64,000 nt of DNA, from NCBI GenBank assembly GCA_000597885.1, contig CP004371.1, positions 6,522,501 through 6,586,500 on the forward strand, written 5' to 3'. Origin of the DNA: Flammeovirgaceae bacterium 311. Lineage in GTDB: Bacteria; Bacteroidota; Bacteroidia; Cytophagales; Cyclobacteriaceae. This document shows positions 9,969 to 18,807 of the stretch, piece by piece (the first letter of the stretch is position 1; each line of letters begins with the position of its first letter). The position numbers and the translations under genes are program-made. Below the pieces are notes generated by a model. That model had not been told where the DNA came from. It saw only the letters and a list, made by a program, of their open reading frames with translations, and ran no database searches.

Positions 9969-9988
9969 AACTGATTGATTAATCAGTT
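9969..9988 (-). promoter_or_regulatory. Inverted repeat abutting the PAS-kinase start codon
   Basis: AACTGATT and AATCAGTT form perfect 8-bp arms around a GATT spacer, ending 5 bp upstream of the kinase ATG. It could be an operator or an mRNA hairpin over the ribosome site. It has no T-run, so it is not a terminator. Confidence 0.35.
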
Positions 9989-10231
9989 GTTTTTAGATGC
10001 AGGGGTGCTGAAATCAGATGGCTTATGGATACATAACGCAAGTCCCAAACCATGGTTTAGGTAAATGTAAGGAATATTAAAATTGTTATGAATAGCCAGC
10101 TTGACAGCAAGACGGCACCGGTCTATCATGTAGAATCCCCCCCCGCCTGCAGGAATGAAGAGATGAGGAATATTTTTTTTGTTATTTATTGCAGCATCAG
10201 TTTTGAGGCAAACTTTATAGCAGGCTTTTTT

Positions 10232-11692
10232 TTAATGGCTGCAGGGTTGTGGGTCCAGTTTACTTACAGGTCTGAAGCGGATCAGCTTTCTGAACCAGAA
10301 AGGCTGTTCCTTTAGTAGTTCGTGCCCTGGCGCTGCTTTGGCTAATCTAAAGGTATGCTCAACACCATTGCGGACATAGGTAACGTGTTTAGGCTTTCTT
10401 AATGCAACCAGGCGCTGAAAATGTGGGTAAACCAGTAGTTTGTTACCTTCAATATAGCTTTTAAAAACCTTATCAGACGAAGATTTCAGCTCTATCAGCT
10501 CATCCTGGTAATCAAATATTTGTAATTCTACCGGTACAATATAGTGGTTGGTAATCCTGCCTTCGGTTCTTAAATTAGAGTACATTGCAAAAGCAGACTC
10601 GGTTTTTAACCCCAGGTAGGGAGCCATGCCATTCAAGAAAACCAGCAGAGGAATAAGCAGGAAAGCAGGGTGTGCAATAGAAAAAGCCCTGTCGGCCACT
10701 CCTGTGCGGGTGTCTTTGGTGAGCATGGCTGTAATGAAAATGGCAATAAAGCTAAAGCTGAAGGCAGTCCAGATTACATGCCTGAAGTAATCATGGAACC
10801 TGGTGGTTAAAATATGCACCACCAGCAGGCCGCCAATAAAGATGAGCATAAAAACAGCAAACTTCTGATAGCTGAAATTAGGCAGCTGGGCCTTCACAAA
10901 AAATTTTCTGTTATAGGTAGCTTTGTATACATTATATAATTTGTTACTAAAGCGGTAGCTGGTAAACAGGAAATACAAAGCAAAAATAACAGAAGAGAAA
11001 TCGTAAAACCCATTAATGGGGTTATAGGCAATCACGCAGTGAAAGATCAGGCCAATTAGCAAGCCCCAGTTTCTGGTGAGCCTGAAACACAGCAGCACCG
11101 GGATGAGGGCTTCAATGAAAATAGTAAAATAGGCATTCAGGGCAAGTATTTCTACGGAAGAGGGCAGTAGAGAATAGGCATTCTGTGCTACATAAAAGTC
11201 TGATGCACAACTCACCGCCGGTGTGAAAAAGCCTGAATTGAGTTTATGAAATACTACAAAAAAGTACAGAATAATCAGTTCTAATCTAACGGCAGGAGCA
11301 AAAGTTTTCAGAAACTGAACCCGGTCTACACGGAAGCTTTTTTGCTTAAGCACCTGGTATATCAGTGCCTGCAGTATGGTAAGGTTTACAAAAGCTGCAA
11401 AAAACCAGTGATTACTACCCATGGGGAGTGCATTAAAAACCTCGTACAACTGCAGGGATATAAAAATCAGCAGCCTAATGATGGATGAAGGCTTAAACAG
11501 CAGGTAAATGGCAGAAGCGCTCAGTAAAAAATAATGTAGTTCTACCGTAAACATTCGGTTGGTAGCCATGTGGAAAAGAGTGGCAATGGCCCAAATGCTT
11601 ACAAAAATTTTATACCTGATTTCAGTGGCCTGGTAGTGGCTATCTACTGAACCATGCAGTATTGTTTGGTTTGTGCGTACGTTAGCAGGCAT
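10232..11692 (-). CDS. Polytopic membrane protein, HTTM-like
   Basis: This 486-residue protein has about ten hydrophobic segments between residues 27 and 350 and a soluble C-terminal tail of about 100 residues. The segment YFFVVFHKLNSGFFTP and the later IFHCVIAYNPINGFYDFS resemble the HTTM fold of vitamin-K-dependent gamma-carboxylase relatives (A-x-x-K-L-N followed by an H-containing helix and a G-x-F/Y motif). That is a family resemblance by eye, not a proven assignment. It lies 274 bp downstream of the small-subunit/GMC pair on the same strand and may be a separate unit. A role as membrane partner or electron-transfer anchor of the GMC enzyme is speculative. The 3' end reaches the terminal cysteine- and histidine-containing PQPCSH. 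Confidence 0.5.
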   Translation of the reverse strand: MPANVRTNQTILHGSVDSHYQATEIRYKIFVSIWAIATLFHMATNRMFTVELHYFLLSASAIYLLFKPSSIIRLLIFISLQLYEVFNALPMGSNHWFFAAFVNLTILQALIYQVLKQKSFRVDRVQFLKTFAPAVRLELIILYFFVVFHKLNSGFFTPAVSCASDFYVAQNAYSLLPSSVEILALNAYFTIFIEALIPVLLCFRLTRNWGLLIGLIFHCVIAYNPINGFYDFSSVIFALYFLFTSYRFSNKLYNVYKATYNRKFFVKAQLPNFSYQKFAVFMLIFIGGLLVVHILTTRFHDYFRHVIWTAFSFSFIAIFITAMLTKDTRTGVADRAFSIAHPAFLLIPLLVFLNGMAPYLGLKTESAFAMYSNLRTEGRITNHYIVPVELQIFDYQDELIELKSSSDKVFKSYIEGNKLLVYPHFQRLVALRKPKHVTYVRNGVEHTFRLAKAAPGHELLKEQPFWFRKLIRFRPVSKLDPQPCSH

Positions 11693-11966
11693 CAGATTAT
11701 CACTATTGCGCTTCGTGAATTACTTATTCTATACGTAAACCTTTAAAGGACTACTTGTTATTATAAAACAAGACAAGGTAACGGGGTGTATATATGTAAG
11801 ACTACAAAATTTACTGGAATATTCTAAATTATTAATTAAATATTATAAAATATAACAGCTAGTAGTATCATTATACCATAGCAGTTGGATGGTTTATTAC
11901 TGAATGTGCCCCGGAATGTCTGCAGGGAAAATGTTTTGAGGGCGGACAGCAGGGGGAGGGCTGCTC

Positions 11967-12386
11967 CTAAGTGTTCAGGTGCTGATAGTAGTTGTAGGTA
12001 AAGGGATTAGCGCAGGGGCGCTTGTAAGGATCATATAAGCCAATATATTTCACTGTTTTGCTTTCATCCATTTTATTGATGAAAAAATCAGTAGCAAGTA
12101 TGTATTCCCTGGCAAGACGGTCCACCAGGGAAGATTCAGCAGCTTTTACCCTGAAGAGATAAAGTGTTCTGACCTTTACATGCACATACTTACCATGTCC
12201 TCTGAATTCAAGAAAGTCTTTTACAAATTGTTTTAAACCTTTATCATCTAATTCCAGGTAATCAAATTCGTTTTTCAAAATACCTGCAATAGCCTGCTCG
12301 GTAGAAATGGCTCCCATGCCCACTCCAGGAATGGCAAGGGCGACAGCGCTTAAACCGGTAAGTTTTAAAAATTTTCTTCTTTGCAT
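11967..12386 (-). CDS. Tat-signal small subunit, gluconate-2-dehydrogenase-subunit-3-like
   Basis: The 139-residue protein opens with a twin-arginine signal (MQRRKFLKLTGLSAVALA), so it is exported folded. The mature part is helical with no further motif I recognise. It lies 12 bp after the GMC oxidoreductase gene on the same strand, the usual arrangement for gluconate/sugar dehydrogenase small subunits (PF13618-like). In that family the small subunit carries the Tat signal and co-exports the signal-less flavin subunit (established for FAD-glucose dehydrogenases). The same mechanism is likely here because the GMC partner has no signal peptide. The usual cytochrome c subunit is not present in the neighbourhood. 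Confidence 0.7.
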   Translation of the reverse strand: MQRRKFLKLTGLSAVALAIPGVGMGAISTEQAIAGILKNEFDYLELDDKGLKQFVKDFLEFRGHGKYVHVKVRTLYLFRVKAAESSLVDRLAREYILATDFFINKMDESKTVKYIGLYDPYKRPCANPFTYNYYQHLNT

Positions 12387-12398
12387 CCTTAAAAAATA

Positions 12399-13892
12399 TT
12401 AAAATGCCTGATCTGCTGCATGTAGAGAGAGTGCTGATAATGTAAGTGTTGGGTTAGAAGGCGTAAAGGTTGTAAAACTACTGGCTCCTAACACAAACAA
12501 GTTACGGTACTGATGATGGATCAGGTGTTTGTCTACCACACCTTCGCTGGCAGTTTTACTCATCCGGGCAGTACCCATGATATGCGCTTCTGTATCGTAG
12601 GGAGCTAAATACTCAATTTTTTCTACAGGCAGGCAGGAAAGTACTTTTGGTAAATTTACTTTCATTTTCTCCACTGCCTTGCTGGTATAGTCCGATATGC
12701 CTGCAAAATGGACTGCCGGTTTCAAAACATCCCGCGTGGTGGCTACATAATTGCGCTCCTGGGGGAGGTCTTCAAAGATCATTCTAAAGCTGATGATGTT
12801 ACGCCATTTGCCTCGCTCCAGACGGAAATAGGGGTAGTTGCCCGACTCCATCATACAGGCTGCATATTCCTTACGGTGCTCGCCATCGTAAAGCATATAA
12901 CCATTGGCATTTACCCAGGTACTGCCCCCAACATTTTCCATATTATCTAAATAAACCAGTGTCTGCAAACCAAATTGCTCACCCAGTCCTTTACCAGTAA
13001 ATGGGTTTAGATCACCTGAATTAAGCAGAATGTTGGCGTTGAAGATGGCATTGGTTCCCAGTGCCACAACCTCTCCGTTTACCTGATGATCGCTGCCGTC
13101 TTTCTCATAATGTACAGCCCGAACCCTGTTCTGCTGTAAATCGAGCTGATGTACCGCAGCGCCTGTCAGCAGTTCCACACGGCTGTCTCTAAACACACCA
13201 ATGCCTGAGTTTTCTATGGTAAACTTTGCATCTACGGGACATAGCTGGCATATGGCACTGCCACAACAAATACCAGCTCTGCCTTTTACCTGCATTCGGG
13301 CGCGTGCAGTAGGCTGGTTAATGTATAGCTTACCCCATTTTTGCTTCAATACTTTATCGACAGCAGTAAATTCATGTGGCGGCTGAGGGTAGGGCCCTTT
13401 TCTGGGGAAAGGAGTTTCATCTGATGGTCCGGAAATTGACATGGCCTCTTCAACTTCAGTGTAATAAGATTCCAAATCATCGTAATCCAGGGGCCAGTCG
13501 CTGGCAATGCCATACAGGCTTTTCATTTTAAAATCCGAGGGCAGAAAACGGGGTGTACAGCCAAACCAGCAGTTAGAACTACCCCCGAAAGCAGACTGAA
13601 ATTTCCAGTGTTTTTCAGGGGTTTCGTTGATGATGGCATCTTCATAAGGTATGTTCAGCTTTGCGTAGGGGGTTTGTTCGCCTCTTTGCTCCTTTACTCT
13701 TTCTGCATGAGGATATAAATAGCCCCTTTCCAAAACCAGTACTTTTGCAGAAGCAGGTGCTTTGCTTAAATACTTTTTAAGAAAAAAGGTGGAGGCAAAG
13801 CCTGTACCTATCACAACCAGATCATAGGAATTATATTTCACCAATTCGGTTTTTTGGATGTAAAAATGGTGATTGCAGTATTTTGACTGCAA
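12399..13892 (-). CDS. GMC-family FAD-dependent oxidoreductase (sugar/alcohol dehydrogenase type)
   Basis: This 497-residue flavoprotein has an N-terminal FAD-binding Rossmann motif (G29-T-G31-F-A-S34) and E55 in VLVLERG for the ADP ribose. An AFGGSSNCWFGCTPRF segment corresponds to the GMC flavin-binding signature. The C-terminal GMC domain has a His in AHIMGTARMS (about 439) and FTPSNPTLTLSALSLHAA near the end. It has Cys-rich stretches (GICCGSAICQLCPVD), as seen in the periplasmic gluconate/glucoside 3-dehydrogenase branch. It oxidises a polyol or sugar hydroxyl, passing electrons to a partner rather than to NAD. There is no signal peptide; export is probably with the adjacent Tat protein. 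The substrate is not predictable. Confidence 0.88.
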   Translation of the reverse strand: MQSKYCNHHFYIQKTELVKYNSYDLVVIGTGFASTFFLKKYLSKAPASAKVLVLERGYLYPHAERVKEQRGEQTPYAKLNIPYEDAIINETPEKHWKFQSAFGGSSNCWFGCTPRFLPSDFKMKSLYGIASDWPLDYDDLESYYTEVEEAMSISGPSDETPFPRKGPYPQPPHEFTAVDKVLKQKWGKLYINQPTARARMQVKGRAGICCGSAICQLCPVDAKFTIENSGIGVFRDSRVELLTGAAVHQLDLQQNRVRAVHYEKDGSDHQVNGEVVALGTNAIFNANILLNSGDLNPFTGKGLGEQFGLQTLVYLDNMENVGGSTWVNANGYMLYDGEHRKEYAACMMESGNYPYFRLERGKWRNIISFRMIFEDLPQERNYVATTRDVLKPAVHFAGISDYTSKAVEKMKVNLPKVLSCLPVEKIEYLAPYDTEAHIMGTARMSKTASEGVVDKHLIHHQYRNLFVLGASSFTTFTPSNPTLTLSALSLHAADQAF

Positions 13893-14677
13893 GTTTTACG
13901 TAATATACATTGCCGGAGTTGGCCTATATTCACCACATTATTAAATAACCATTAATTTAAAATTTGAAGCAATCGCTGTCCAAATTACTAACTGCACCTA
14001 ATTATTGGCCAACATGATGATATTCACCTGAATAGGAAGGGACAGGTAGAATGGTATCAAAATGATTTTATTCGTTGCTAACCAATAAGGTTCACTTACT
14101 AAAGTGAATTTCTGTATGATTAATTCCTGCCCCTCCAGATTAACCTTCAGCCTACCTGCTATACCTAAGCTGCCACTGTGCTTTAATACGAGCAGCAGTT
14201 TGAATTAATTCTTTATAAATTATAAATTATTTATCGTTTTTCAAAACCTTCAGGCTACGGTTATGGCTGTACTTTGCATATAACTTAAGCCATAAAATCG
14301 ATATTTGGATTAAGTTAATTAGATATACCCCCAGGCTATCTATTAGGAAAACAATAGTAATGGCATTCCGGGCCCGATACAACCCGCTCATAATATTCAG
14401 GATATCGTGCATAATTAAAGCATTTGTTTAACAGCTTTAAAGCAATCATTTTCCTGACATTACACTTACTAATATTCATAATCCATATAAGAAAAAGCAT
14501 AATAGGCTGCTAAAGCTTAGTCTGAGCATCAAATGGTAAGCTTCACTTATAGGAACATGCAGCATGGTGCTTAAAAATATGAGTTTTCGCTTTTATTCTT
14601 GCGTTCGAGCTTAGGAGGTCCAGTTCTGTTTTTACACGGAAATAACTATCATAGTAACCGGATTCATTTTTTATCTC
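13893..14677. other. 785-bp intergenic region upstream of the GMC operon and the PorE-like gene
   Basis: This is an AT-rich divergent region without a convincing gene. It holds an inverted repeat (TTCACTT 14091-14097, AAGTGAA 14102-14108, loop ACTA), an AT-only run around 14213-14233, and a weak -7-like TATTCTTG at 14594-14601 that could serve the + strand gene. A 61-codon frame on the minus strand at 14227-14412 with one hydrophobic segment is the only ORF of note, and I do not call it. Confidence 0.6.
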
Positions 14678-16639
14678 ATGAGCAAACGCTTCTGTATAGT
14701 TCTGTTACTGCTGCTGGTGGCTTCATCAGTTATGGGTCAGGATTATAAAAAATTGATGAAGAAAGGGAAGAAGCATTTTGGCCGCGGCGAAATTAACAGT
14801 GCCTTACGCTATTACCTGGAGGCAGAGCAACTGGAATCTGGAAATGTTGAGCTAAACCTCCACATTGGCAGGGCTTATTTGCTAAGCGATTATAAACACT
14901 ACGCATTACCCTATCTTACAAAAGTGTTAAAGCTGGCGCCTGCTATGGATCCTGATATTCGCTTTTATATGGGGCTGGCCTGCCAGTATAACTATCAGTT
15001 TGATGAAGCCATAGCGCATTATACAGCCTATGGACAATTGCGCCTGCTCAACAAGCCTGATGTAGGCCCAAAGATCCTGCAATGCCAGCAGGGCGACTCT
15101 CTTATACGCTATCCGGTAGCGGTTGATATAGAAAATCTGGGTAGCATCATCAATTCCAAAGAGCATGATTATGCTCCCATTATAACGCCCGATCAGTCTG
15201 TGCTTGTGTTTACCTCCCGCCGCGAGGGTTCTACAGGCGGAAAAAAAACCAGTGATGGTGAGTTTTTTGAGGATATTTACATTAGCTACCGACGGGGCGA
15301 AAACTGGACACCTCCCAGGCAAATCAGCAAAAATATTAACTATGATTATCACGATGCTGCTGCTGCCATATCAGCCAATGGCAAAGAACTGTATCTGTAC
15401 ATAGAAGATAATGGAGGAGACCTTTACCGCTCTGTCTTTAATGGGCGAGACTGGAGCGAACCCGAGCCACTGCCTGAACCAATCAATACACCCTACTGGG
15501 AAACATCACTATCTATAAGTCCTGATGGCAAGCGCCTGTTTTTTGCAAGCGACAGACCAGGTGGCTTTGGCAATCTTGATCTTTATCTGAGCGAACGTTT
15601 GCCTAACGGCAGTTGGGGTAATCCTCTTAACCTGGGGCCGGCCATTAACACAGCAGGTTTCGAAGATTCTCCCTATATACATCCGGATGGGAAAACCTTA
15701 TATTTTAGTTCAGATGGACACAAAGGCCTGGGAGGCTATGATGTTTTCAGAAGCGAACGCTCAGGGGATATATGGCTAAAACCAGTCAACATGGGCTATC
15801 CCATCAATACGCCGGATGATAATTTTCACTTCATCATGGCAGAAAACCGCACCCATGCCTATTATACCTCTATCCAGGAGGGGGGAGAGGGTAAGGCAGA
15901 TATTTACAGAATTACTTTTCTGGATGAAAAGGTCAATACAATTTTAGCTGCTGCCAAAAAGAAAAAAGAAGAAGAGGCTGCCGTCCGTGCTTCTGCAAAG
16001 CCTGTACTGCCGGCAGCAGCAAACTACTCCGGTCAGCTCTTGGATAGCGAATCAGGACAGCCCCTGCAGGGTAACATTACCATTGCGCATCCCCAGTCTG
16101 GCGATATTATCACAGTTGCTCAAACCAATGAAGATGGTAGCTTCAATTTTGAAATAGAAAAAGAGGGAACCTATGCACTTAGTGCAGAGGCCGAGGGGTA
16201 CATTATCTTATCGCGTACCCTTAAAGTTAGCCGGCTGGGAGAAAAAACAAGGTACGTAAATACTAACCTGCGCATGAATGCCATAAAGGTTGGTACAACG
16301 GCGGTTATGGCTAATATCTTTTTTGAAACGGGTAAATCCAGCCTTAGAACAGAATCTATAACGGAACTGGATAAAATAAGAGACTTTCTGCGGCATTCGT
16401 CATCGGTGAAAATTCAAATTAATGGGCATACAGATAATGTAGGCAATGCTAATTATAATAAGCAGCTATCCAGGAAAAGAGCTCAGTCTGTAAAGGATTA
16501 CCTGGTGAACAATGGTATTGAGCCGGGGCGGCTATCGGTGATGGGATATGGCCAGGAGCGTCCGCTTTTCTCTAACGACGATGAGGAAGAGGGAAGAGCG
16601 CTGAACAGGCGTACAGAAATTGAAGTGCTCTCACACTAA
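14678..16639 (+). CDS. PorE-like OmpA-family protein (TPR, propeller, CarboxypepD_reg, OmpA)
   Basis: This 653-residue protein has a signal peptide (1-20, ending SVMGQ). TPR-like helices cover about 28-125 and a PD40/WD40-like beta-propeller about 150-425 (SPDGKRLFFASDRPGGFGNLD, HPDGKTLYFSSDGHKG). A Lys/Glu linker leads to a carboxypeptidase-regulatory-like domain (about 447-530). A C-terminal OmpA peptidoglycan-binding domain starts near 542 (NIFFETGKSSL, then NGHTDNVGN and a LSRKRAQSVKDYL helix). This four-domain order is that of PorE (PG1058) of Porphyromonas gingivalis, an envelope component of T9SS. Many Bacteroidota carry several paralogues of this layout, so a T9SS role is plausible but not proven. 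PG1058 is a lipoprotein; here no lipobox Cys is visible. The window encodes four proteins with T9SS sorting domains. Confidence 0.8.
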   Translation: MSKRFCIVLLLLLVASSVMGQDYKKLMKKGKKHFGRGEINSALRYYLEAEQLESGNVELNLHIGRAYLLSDYKHYALPYLTKVLKLAPAMDPDIRFYMGLACQYNYQFDEAIAHYTAYGQLRLLNKPDVGPKILQCQQGDSLIRYPVAVDIENLGSIINSKEHDYAPIITPDQSVLVFTSRREGSTGGKKTSDGEFFEDIYISYRRGENWTPPRQISKNINYDYHDAAAAISANGKELYLYIEDNGGDLYRSVFNGRDWSEPEPLPEPINTPYWETSLSISPDGKRLFFASDRPGGFGNLDLYLSERLPNGSWGNPLNLGPAINTAGFEDSPYIHPDGKTLYFSSDGHKGLGGYDVFRSERSGDIWLKPVNMGYPINTPDDNFHFIMAENRTHAYYTSIQEGGEGKADIYRITFLDEKVNTILAAAKKKKEEEAAVRASAKPVLPAAANYSGQLLDSESGQPLQGNITIAHPQSGDIITVAQTNEDGSFNFEIEKEGTYALSAEAEGYIILSRTLKVSRLGEKTRYVNTNLRMNAIKVGTTAVMANIFFETGKSSLRTESITELDKIRDFLRHSSSVKIQINGHTDNVGNANYNKQLSRKRAQSVKDYLVNNGIEPGRLSVMGYGQERPLFSNDDEEEGRALNRRTEIEVLSH

Positions 16640-16795
16640 GGCCATTCTTCCAGTATTACGAGACCCGGCACTGCATTTACATTATTCTAACTTATCTTCA
16701 GAACCTGCTGCTACAGCAGCGTTAATTAAAATTTTTCTGGCACGGTTTTTTCGATATCGCTTATAAATGAATAAGTGTTTTTAAACTACCGTATT

Positions 16796-17461
16796 ATGAA
16801 AAAGATTGCTTTAACCCTTTTCGCTGCTCTATTTATTTTTACGCTACAAACTGAGGCGCAGGTACGCGGCGGTATTCGAGCTGGTGCTAATGGGGCTACT
16901 TGGGGTGGCGATGCTGTGGGAAGTTTCACAGATATGATGAATACCACAGGTGTAATGAAAACAGAAATGAACCCCGGGTTTCATGCAGGTGCCTATCTGC
17001 AGGTTCCGGTGAGCCAGACAGTTTCTTTTGAACCAGGCGTGTATTACTCTCAAAAAGGAATGCAGGTAAGCCAGACGTTCGAAACAAATTCATTCTTCAA
17101 GCCACAGGCTACTGTTACAAATACCTCTCACTATATAGAAATGCCTGTTTTGATGCGGGTGCACCTGGGACCTGGTTTTCAGGTATATGCAGGTCCGCAG
17201 CTGTCTTATCTGGTAGACAACCAGGTTAGAGCAGAAGCGGGTGTACTGGGCCTGTCTTATGAGCAGAACTGGAGTGTAGATCCGGGCTTGCGCAAAGCAG
17301 ATTTTGGAGTAACTGGTGGTATAGGTTATGAATTTGCACAGGGGTTAAATCTGCAGGCCGGCTATGAATGGGGCCTAAGCTCCCTGGATGAGGGAAAGAG
17401 TAATTTTGATGCCTACAACAGGGTTATCAAGCTATCTGTAGGCTATACGTTTGGTCGCTAA
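16796..17461 (+). CDS. Small outer-membrane beta-barrel protein (PorT/OMP_b-brl_2 type)
   Basis: This 221-residue protein has a signal peptide (MKKIALTLFAALFIF... ending TEAQ) and amphipathic barrel strands rich in Gly and aromatic residues (ARG-like GGIRAGANGATWGG at the start, PGFHAGAYLQVPVSQTVSFEPG, and a C-terminal VIKLSVGYTFGR). It matches the common Bacteroidota outer-membrane barrel family whose members include PorT. I start it at 16796 because the signal peptide begins there; an in-frame ATG seven codons upstream adds only MFLNYRI. It follows the PorE-like gene by 156 bp and ends just before a strong bidirectional terminator. Function is unknown beyond location. Confidence 0.8.
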   Translation: MKKIALTLFAALFIFTLQTEAQVRGGIRAGANGATWGGDAVGSFTDMMNTTGVMKTEMNPGFHAGAYLQVPVSQTVSFEPGVYYSQKGMQVSQTFETNSFFKPQATVTNTSHYIEMPVLMRVHLGPGFQVYAGPQLSYLVDNQVRAEAGVLGLSYEQNWSVDPGLRKADFGVTGGIGYEFAQGLNLQAGYEWGLSSLDEGKSNFDAYNRVIKLSVGYTFGR

Positions 17462-17520
17462 GTTTTCAGAAAATATAAAGTATTCATGATTCATTCAGGA
17501 TTGTGAACAAAAGATTAAAT

Positions 17521-17556
17521 AAAAAAGGCATCTGCAGATCTGCAGATGCCTTTTTT
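17521..17556. terminator. Perfectly palindromic bidirectional terminator
   Basis: A-run, the 12-base arm GGCATCTGCAGA, its exact complement, then a T-run form a 36-bp perfect palindrome. It sits between convergent genes ending at 17461 (+) and 17629 (-). Confidence 0.9.
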
Positions 17557-17628
17557 ATATCACTTAAAGCTTTACTGGACTTCTGGTCCCGACGCAGCGA
17601 AGCGGGGAGGGGTACAGGCTTGCTTATT

Positions 17629-18807
17629 TTAAGCGGCCTGTCGCTTGGCACGCTCCCATACTGCCGACTGGCTCCCTTTTATATATCGCCAGAAACCGGC
17701 ATAAACAGCATAATTCATCATAAAGAAGTAGTATGGAATAAAGAATATCTTAATACGGGTACGCCTGTTTTCCATCAGGTATCCCAGCAGGGCAAAAGCA
17801 TAAAAAACTAACTGTGCTCCAAGCAGGAGCTGAAAGAAAGCTGAACCTGATAGTGCAAGTGCCATGTTGGTTAGCAGAATGAGCAACAAGGACAAAGGGG
17901 CGAGGGTCCAGCGTAATACCCTGTGGGAGATGTACTGAAAGCTAAGCCAGCCATATCGCAGAGGATTTAAGAGCGCGCTTAGTCTTACCACAGCCTGAAT
18001 ACCACCGGCAGCAATGCGTATTTTACGTTTAAGTTCTTCTCCGGAATTAGCCGAAGGAAGTTCTTCTGCGCGTGCTTCCGGTTCATATATAACACGGTAG
18101 CCATTTTGGGCAATGCGCAGGGTGAGGTAAAAGTCTTCTATTACGGTATCACGCGGAACAGCCTCAAAGCATTTGGTGCGTATGGCAAACAATTCTCCGG
18201 CTGCGCCCACCACGGTATGCAGTTCAGAGTCCCAGCGTTTTAAAGTATTTTCATAACGCCAGTAAAAGCCTTCTCCTGCACCGGCAGCGGCATCTTCTTC
18301 AGAACTTAGCACCTTTTTTTCACCTGCAACAGCGCCAACTTTATGGTCGGCAAAATGGCGTGCCATATTTTTTATTGCCTGCGGATTTAACAGGGTATTG
18401 GCATCGGTAAATACCACAAGATCGGTGGTTACCTGCTTCATGGCACGTTCAACAGCGGCCAGCTTGCCCTGCCGCTCCGGCCTGTGCAGGTGTACAAGCT
18501 GGGGGAAACGGCTTAAAATTTCCGGAGTGCGGTCATCAGAGCCGTCAGTTACAAACATATATTTAATCCGTTCAGCCGGATAATCCAGCGTTAACGAATT
18601 AAAAACCTTTGTTTGTATAACTTCTTCCTCGTTATAAGCAGCAACCATTAGTGTAACCGTAGGCCAATCCTCATGTATTTTAAGTGCTGGTTTACCTTTG
18701 AATAACCTTTTTATCTTGATCATGCACCATAACAGAATGCCGTATCCCAGGTAGGAGTAAAAGACAATAAAAAGACAAAGCCAAAAAATTAGTGCTAATA
18801 GCTTCAT
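17629..18807 (-). CDS. Membrane glycosyltransferase, GT2 family
   Basis: This 392-residue protein has an N-terminal membrane helix (1-28), a GT-A catalytic domain (about 47-235) and a cluster of C-terminal membrane helices (about 285-375). Visible motifs are VTLMVAAYNEEEVI at the start of the fold, VVFTDANTLL with the DxD-like metal site near 134, and IEDFYLTLRIAQNGY near 222, which carries the catalytic-base ED pair. The usual QxxRW is not evident; the equivalent region reads KRKIRIAAGGIQ, as in non-cellulose GT2 enzymes that extend or initiate exopolysaccharides. The gene is monocistronic here, convergent with the barrel gene, and its start faces the 938-bp leader of the exopolysaccharide operon. 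Sugar specificity is unknown. Confidence 0.88.
   Translation of the reverse strand: MKLLALIFWLCLFIVFYSYLGYGILLWCMIKIKRLFKGKPALKIHEDWPTVTLMVAAYNEEEVIQTKVFNSLTLDYPAERIKYMFVTDGSDDRTPEILSRFPQLVHLHRPERQGKLAAVERAMKQVTTDLVVFTDANTLLNPQAIKNMARHFADHKVGAVAGEKKVLSSEEDAAAGAGEGFYWRYENTLKRWDSELHTVVGAAGELFAIRTKCFEAVPRDTVIEDFYLTLRIAQNGYRVIYEPEARAEELPSANSGEELKRKIRIAAGGIQAVVRLSALLNPLRYGWLSFQYISHRVLRWTLAPLSLLLILLTNMALALSGSAFFQLLLGAQLVFYAFALLGYLMENRRTRIKIFFIPYYFFMMNYAVYAGFWRYIKGSQSAVWERAKRQAA

Noticed and set aside
10088-10315. 75-codon frame on the plus strand
   Set aside because: It overlaps the 3' end of the HTTM-like gene in antisense and has no recognisable domain, clear signal or ribosome site.
14227-14412. 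61-codon minus-strand frame with one hydrophobic stretch
   Set aside because: It is isolated in an AT-rich gap, has no promoter or neighbour support and an unremarkable composition; a real small gene cannot be excluded.
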